A stretch of DNA of 45,938 nucleotides from Terriglobia bacterium (GTDB lineage Bacteria; Acidobacteriota; Terriglobia; Bryobacterales; Bryobacteraceae): the NCBI GenBank assembly GCA_020073265.1, contig JAIQFN010000046.1, positions 1 to 45,938 of the forward strand, written 5' to 3'. The notes beneath the pieces are model-generated. The model made no database searches, had not been told where the DNA came from, and saw nothing but the letters and a program-made list of their open reading frames with translations. Below, in pieces: positions 41,875 to 45,938 of the stretch. Position 1 is the stretch's first letter; each line of letters begins with the position of its first letter. The translations under genes and the position numbers were made by a program.

Positions 41875-44328
41875 CTATTGCAGCGGCAGCATCACCGTAT
41901 TGCTGTCGACGCCGTTGACGGTCACCTTCAGCGGCACGTTGCTGCCCGGAGTCATGCCGTCGGGGACCTGGAATTTTGTCACCGCCACTCCGGTATAGCC
42001 GGGCGCTGCGCCTGTCCAGGCCGGCACGGGCGACAGGTCCGCCGCTGAAATGTTGAGCGAGTCTGCCAGGGCTGGCGGTGGATCGGGCGGGAAGAACCCG
42101 TCGATCACCTTGCCGGCGTACGGGCCGAACCCGGTGCCGAGCACGGAAATGGTTTCCCCCGCCGATGCGGGATTGTCCGAGGTGACCGGTGAACCATCCT
42201 CGTGCAGCGCGATGACATACTGCTGGCCATTCACGGTCTGGAAGAAAATCCCGGGCGCATTCCGCGCCACGGTGAACGTGGCCGTAACATCCGGTTGGCC
42301 GCCGGCGTGGACCGTCAGCGTGTAGTCGCCGTCCGGAAGATCCGAGGGGACCTGGGCGTTGATCTGGTCCGGCGAAACAAACAGCAGTCCGAGAATCCGA
42401 TCGTTCAGCGTCACCGTAACACCCGCGATCGCCTGCGCGAGCGGGTTCACCCGGCCGACTTCCACGTCTGGTGCCAGGCTGTGGCCATAGATGGCGATGA
42501 TGGACCCCGGAGCTACCGACGAGCTAGGTGTATCGCTGGCCGCGTTGCGAACTCCCGCCGGCGCGATGTAGGGAACCGCATCCGCTTGCGCCGTCACACT
42601 GCGAGGCGCGGACATGCTCACGGAACCGGACGGGAAAGTGCCGCTCAGATCGCCGCTCCAACGCCGGAACTTGTACCCAGGGTTCGCCGTCGCCGTGACG
42701 TTCACCTGCGAGCTGTCGGAGAAGAACATGTCGCTCGACGAAGGAGTCACCTGGAGCGAAATTCCATTGGCCGGATTGGACGCCAGACTCAACTGGTAGG
42801 AGTTGGTGTAGTTGGCGGTGACGGTGGTGTAATCCTGCGTGATCTTGAACGTATGGTCGGAAGTCCCGCCATCGGACCAGGACGCGAAATCCAGTCGCGC
42901 GCCGGCGCCCATCGGGACTTGCATGGGGGCGGTCACGTGCAACTGTGTGCCGCCCTGCCGGTCGATGGTGCAGGGCGTCTGGCAAGCGGTTCCGTCCACC
43001 TGGACTGCCAGGCCCGACGGTGAACTCTGCACCACCACGCGGTTGAGCACGCTATAGCTCGCGATCATCCGGAATCCGTTGTTTACAGCCGTCTGGTCGA
43101 CGGTCACGGTCTGGTCCGCGCCGGCGCCGTTGGACCAATTCAGGAAGGTGTACTGACGGCCCTTGGAGTCGGACTCGCTGGCCGGTGCGGAGACCTGGTG
43201 GCTGGATCCCAACGCCCAGATGAAATTGTAAGCCGGCCAGTTCTGCCGCCCGTCCACGGCCAGCTTCAACCCGGTCGGGTTGGTAACGAACGAAACCTGG
43301 GCCCCGCGAACGAAGTTGGCGGTCAGCGTGTCCGGTGTCGACACGTTGTTGTCGGTGGTGTAAATGGCGTTAGCTCCCTGGCCGTTGCTCCAGGAGTCGA
43401 AGACCCACCATAAGCTGGCGTGATCCACCTGCGGAGAAACAGCTCCGATTACGTGCTGTGAACCCGGCGCGAAATCGAAATCGCCGAAGCACAGGCCCGG
43501 GACGCCGACCTGCGGCACGATCGGCTGCGACTCGTTCGAGGGGCAGGTCGTCAGATCGGCAATGGAACGGGTCGGTACCGTGGAGTGGTCGATGAGCAGG
43601 TTGAAACCCAGCGGAGACGTCAAGAAATGGACCCGCTTGCCCGGCGAGAACCGCGGCGCAATCGTCATGGCGCCCTTCACCGTCAAGGCGGTTAAGAACG
43701 GATTCACCGGTCCGGAATTCAGCGACCATCCCAGGAAGACAAATCCGGGGTACGGTATGGCATTCAGGTTGACTGCCGCATTGGCTTGTACGAACAGATT
43801 CACGGTTGCCCAGTAACAGGTGGACCCGACGAACACCACTCCGGGACGAAGTACGTTGCTGGAATTCACGCCCGGAGATCCGCACGTGGGCGGGCTCAGC
43901 GGGTCGTCCGGGATCCCCGTGCTGAAGAACGACACGGTCACACGATATGCGACTGTCAACTTGGCCGTAAGCGTGGTGATGCGTGGATCGGCGGTGATGG
44001 TCTGAACCGGGTCCGGCTGGGGAATCAGCAGATTGGCGTTATCCGTCCACCCGCCGAAAACATACTGAGCCGACCCGTCCGGCGCCGTTTGAACCGAAGT
44101 CGTACCCTGGTTGGGCAGAGGCGGATCGGTAATGAACGACACGATGTGTTTGCTGCCCGCCGGCCACACCAAGGTCGCGGCCGATATGTAGAGCTGACCG
44201 TCCACGGTAAACTTCGCCCCGTTCGGCACCGTTGAAATCGTAATGGTGCTAAACGATTGCGCCTGAAGGCAGCAGGCAGCCACTGAAAGAAGCAGTAGGA
44301 GGGAAAACCGGTTCATAGACGACACCAT
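41875..44328 (-). CDS. large secreted protein with repeat domains and TIGR03437-type C-terminus
   Basis: Protein of 817 residues with a signal peptide (start at residue 1 or at Met5). Residues about 30-590 consist of repeated beta modules of 70-80 residues with a recurring FxxWSxG motif (YVFGGWTDNAN, LWWVFDSWSNGQGAN, YTFLNWSNGAGADQTV, LDFASWSDGGTSDHTF), of the bacterial-repeat kind found in surface proteins. The last 230 residues (IAPAGVRNAASDTPSSSVAPG, NAQVPSDLPDGDYTLTVHAGG) match the domain I recognise as the Solibacter C-terminal domain, which is abundant in that lineage. Probably an extracellular adhesive or structural protein. No catalytic motif seen. Confidence 0.88.
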   Translation of the reverse strand: MVSSMNRFSLLLLLSVAACCLQAQSFSTITISTVPNGAKFTVDGQLYISAATLVWPAGSKHIVSFITDPPLPNQGTTSVQTAPDGSAQYVFGGWTDNANLLIPQPDPVQTITADPRITTLTAKLTVAYRVTVSFFSTGIPDDPLSPPTCGSPGVNSSNVLRPGVVFVGSTCYWATVNLFVQANAAVNLNAIPYPGFVFLGWSLNSGPVNPFLTALTVKGAMTIAPRFSPGKRVHFLTSPLGFNLLIDHSTVPTRSIADLTTCPSNESQPIVPQVGVPGLCFGDFDFAPGSQHVIGAVSPQVDHASLWWVFDSWSNGQGANAIYTTDNNVSTPDTLTANFVRGAQVSFVTNPTGLKLAVDGRQNWPAYNFIWALGSSHQVSAPASESDSKGRQYTFLNWSNGAGADQTVTVDQTAVNNGFRMIASYSVLNRVVVQSSPSGLAVQVDGTACQTPCTIDRQGGTQLHVTAPMQVPMGAGARLDFASWSDGGTSDHTFKITQDYTTVTANYTNSYQLSLASNPANGISLQVTPSSSDMFFSDSSQVNVTATANPGYKFRRWSGDLSGTFPSGSVSMSAPRSVTAQADAVPYIAPAGVRNAASDTPSSSVAPGSIIAIYGHSLAPDVEVGRVNPLAQAIAGVTVTLNDRILGLLFVSPDQINAQVPSDLPDGDYTLTVHAGGQPDVTATFTVARNAPGIFFQTVNGQQYVIALHEDGSPVTSDNPASAGETISVLGTGFGPYAGKVIDGFFPPDPPPALADSLNISAADLSPVPAWTGAAPGYTGVAVTKFQVPDGMTPGSNVPLKVTVNGVDSNTVMLPLQ

Positions 44329-44407
44329 GAATTACATCGGCCGTAGTACCGAAGGTCTTTAGGTAAGGATGCCGTATAATGCCCCTAGGACCTTGTAGGA
44401 GCGGTAC

Positions 44408-44888
44408 ATGCGCTTTTCACTGGCTGGCTGGGCGGCTCTTTTCCTGGTTTCCGCGTCGTGGGCCGCCGACAAGAAGCTGCCCATCGAGCAGACTTCCAAT
44501 GAATTGGTGGAGATATCGGCGACCGCGCTGGACAAAGACCAGATGCGGCAGGAGCTCGGGAGCGACCTGGGCGGGGACATCGTGGTGGTCCGCCTCAGCT
44601 TTCGGCCGGTCAGCGACAAGCCCCTGCAGCTAAACCGGGATGATTTTCTGCTGGTTTCCGCCAAGGACGGCCAGCGCTCCCAACCCTATGCCCCCAGCCA
44701 GATCGCCGGAACCGCAACCCTGGTAGTCACTCCGCAGGGCGCTCGCAACGGGGGCGGCCTCCTGAACCAGGGCAACGGGCCCATTTGGGGCGGCATTCCC
44801 GGTACGGGAACGGGTCCCAGCCGCTTGCCAGGCGGTGGAGGAAATGTTGGAAACGGCGGCGCGGCAGCCCCCGCGACCGACGCCAAAG
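44408..44888 (+). CDS. small secreted protein, truncated at a sequence junction
   Basis: Starts at ATG 44408 with GGAG six bases upstream. A signal peptide (MRFSLAGWAALFLVSASWAAD) precedes about 90 residues of a beta-rich domain (DIVVVRLSFRPVSDKPLQLNRDDFLLVS), followed by a glycine-, proline- and asparagine-rich stretch. After about residue 160 (ATDAKA) the frame continues into unrelated, extremely GC-rich DNA and ends out of context at 45034. The true C-terminus is therefore missing. Family not recognised; the domain resembles other acidobacterial secreted proteins of unknown function. Confidence 0.7.
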
Positions 44889-44895
44889 CGGCCTC
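44878..44895. other. abrupt junction to foreign or misassembled DNA
   Basis: Left of this point GC is about 60% and the frame belongs to a secreted protein. Right of it GC rises to about 75-80% with almost only G or C in third positions, and a polyketide synthase frame is open in a different phase. Neither gene has its proper end or beginning here. The exact breakpoint cannot be placed better than a few bases. Confidence 0.75.
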
Positions 44896-45938
44896 GCCGC
44901 GCTGTGGCGCTCGCTCGGCGCGCGGCCCGACGCGGTGGTCGGCCACGGCGCGGGGGAGCTCGCGGCGTTCCACGAGGCCGGCGTCTACAGCCTGGAGGAC
45001 GCGCTCCGGATCGCGATCCACCGCAGCCGGCTGATGCACGCGCTGGTCGGCAGCGGCGCGATGCTCGCCGTCGGGCTGTCGGAGGCCGCCGCGGAGGCGC
45101 GGATCGCCGCGGTCGCCGGCGTCGCGATCGCGGCGATCGACGGCCCGCGCTCGGTCACGCTGTCCGGCGACCGCGGCGCGCTGGACGCGCTCCGCGCGCA
45201 GCTCGCGGCCGAGCAGGTCGCCGCGCAGTGGCTGCCGGGCGCGATCGCGTGCCACAGCCCCGCGATGGACCGGATCCGGGACGAGCTGCTGGCCTCGCTC
45301 GCCGACCTCCGCCCCCGGCCGGCCGCGCTGCCGCTCTACCTCACCGCCGCCGAGGGTACCGCCGGCGGGCCCGAGCTCGACGCCGCGTACTGGTGGCGGA
45401 ACGTGCGCGATCCGGTGCGGTTTCGCGCCGCGATCGACCGCATGATCGACGCGGGGTGCGGCGTGTTCCTCGAGCTCGGCCCGCACCCCGTGCTCGGCGG
45501 CGCGATCGCGGACTGCCTGGCGGCCCGGGGCGCCGACGGCAGGGTGGTGGCGTCGCTCCGCCGCGGCGAGCCCGAGCCGCGCGAGGTCATGGCGTCGCTC
45601 GCGGCGCTGCATGCGGCGGGGCTGGACATCGCGTGGGACGAGCTGTATCCGGCGGGCCGGACCGTCCCGCTGCCGGGCTATCCCTGGAAGCGCGATCGCT
45701 ACTGGACCGAGCCCGCGGCCGTCGCCCAGGTCCGGCTCGGCCAGCGCGACCACGAGCTGCTCGGTCGCCGGCTGCCGACCATCGAGCCGGTGTGGGAAGC
45801 CCGGATCGACATCGAGCAGCTGCCGTACCTGGCCGACCATCGGCTCGGCGGCAGCCCGGTGTTCCCCGCCGCCGGCCACCTCGCGATGGCGGCGCAGGCC
45901 GTGCGCGCGCTCGGCCCGGGGCGCTGCGTGGCGCTCGG
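44893..45938 (+). CDS. type I polyketide synthase fragment (AT and start of DH)
   Basis: Open frame without start or stop, running off the window (about 348 residues). It begins inside an acyltransferase domain (LAALWRSLGARPDAVVGH) and continues with SLEDALRIAIHRSRLMH, ACHSPAMD (histidine at 45253-45255) and YWWRNVRDPVRF. The post-AT linker LPGYPWKRDRYW follows, then the N-terminal hot-dog of a dehydratase domain (HELLGRR, and ADHRLGGSPVFP with the catalytic histidine at 45838-45840). The AT nucleophile motif GHSxGE reads GHGAGE: codon 44947-44949 is GGC (Gly), so this AT may be inactive. Extender preference cannot be inferred. Codon use resembles very high-GC producers such as myxobacteria or actinomycetes, unlike the rest of the window. 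Confidence 0.9.

Noticed and set aside
44686-45879. Open frame of 397 residues on the minus strand crossing the junction
   Set aside because: Low-complexity Arg/Ala/Gly shadow of the PKS; it also spans two unrelated sequences.

Overview
The window looks like chromosomal DNA of an uncultured Acidobacteriota bacterium, most likely from the Solibacter/Bryobacterales lineage. The evidence is moderately high GC, many secreted peptidases and small outer-membrane barrels, and a large secreted protein (41875-44328) whose C-terminus matches the domain I know as the Solibacter uncharacterised C-terminal domain (TIGR03437 type). This assignment rests on recognition, not on a search. No tRNA, rRNA, CRISPR array, transposase or integrase was seen.

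Region 1-4450 is an accessory island with visibly lower GC and different codon use. On the minus strand it holds a three-gene operon: a ribbon-helix-helix (RHH) regulator, a two-helix membrane protein and a full-length prokaryotic Argonaute whose PIWI domain appears to keep its catalytic tetrad. The operon has a near-consensus promoter (TTGACA, 18 bp, TATGAT) overlapped by inverted repeats suited to the RHH protein. A convergent gene for a HELAH zinc-metallopeptidase-like protein overlaps the 3' end of the Argonaute gene. The module is the best candidate here for an undescribed defence or conflict system.

Region 4535-22510 is mostly core metabolism and translation on the minus strand: trigger factor; metK; a cupin and a polyprenyl diphosphate synthase; the chain sirtuin-larC-metG-tatD; a YVTN-propeller phosphoesterase; the chain icd-purE-purK-DinB; and an M20 peptidase. 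The plus strand adds a VOC protein and a DUF2721 membrane protein.

Region 22566-41819 carries a TPR protein, an alpha/beta hydrolase with the 3' remnant of a second one beside it, a single-chain acyl-CoA carboxylase next to an acyl-CoA ligase, two outer-membrane barrels, an M28 peptidase, a FecR-like glycine-rich protein, a DPP-IV-type S9 peptidase, a GT-C glycosyltransferase, a beta-CASP RNase and a DUF5658 protein.

Region 41875-45938 holds the TIGR03437-type protein and a small secreted protein whose reading frame breaks near 44885. From there to the end the DNA is about 75-80% GC and encodes an internal piece of a type I polyketide synthase (AT followed by the start of DH). The abrupt break in frame, GC and gene content suggests an assembly chimera or a recombination junction, so the last 1 kb should not be assumed to belong to the same genome.
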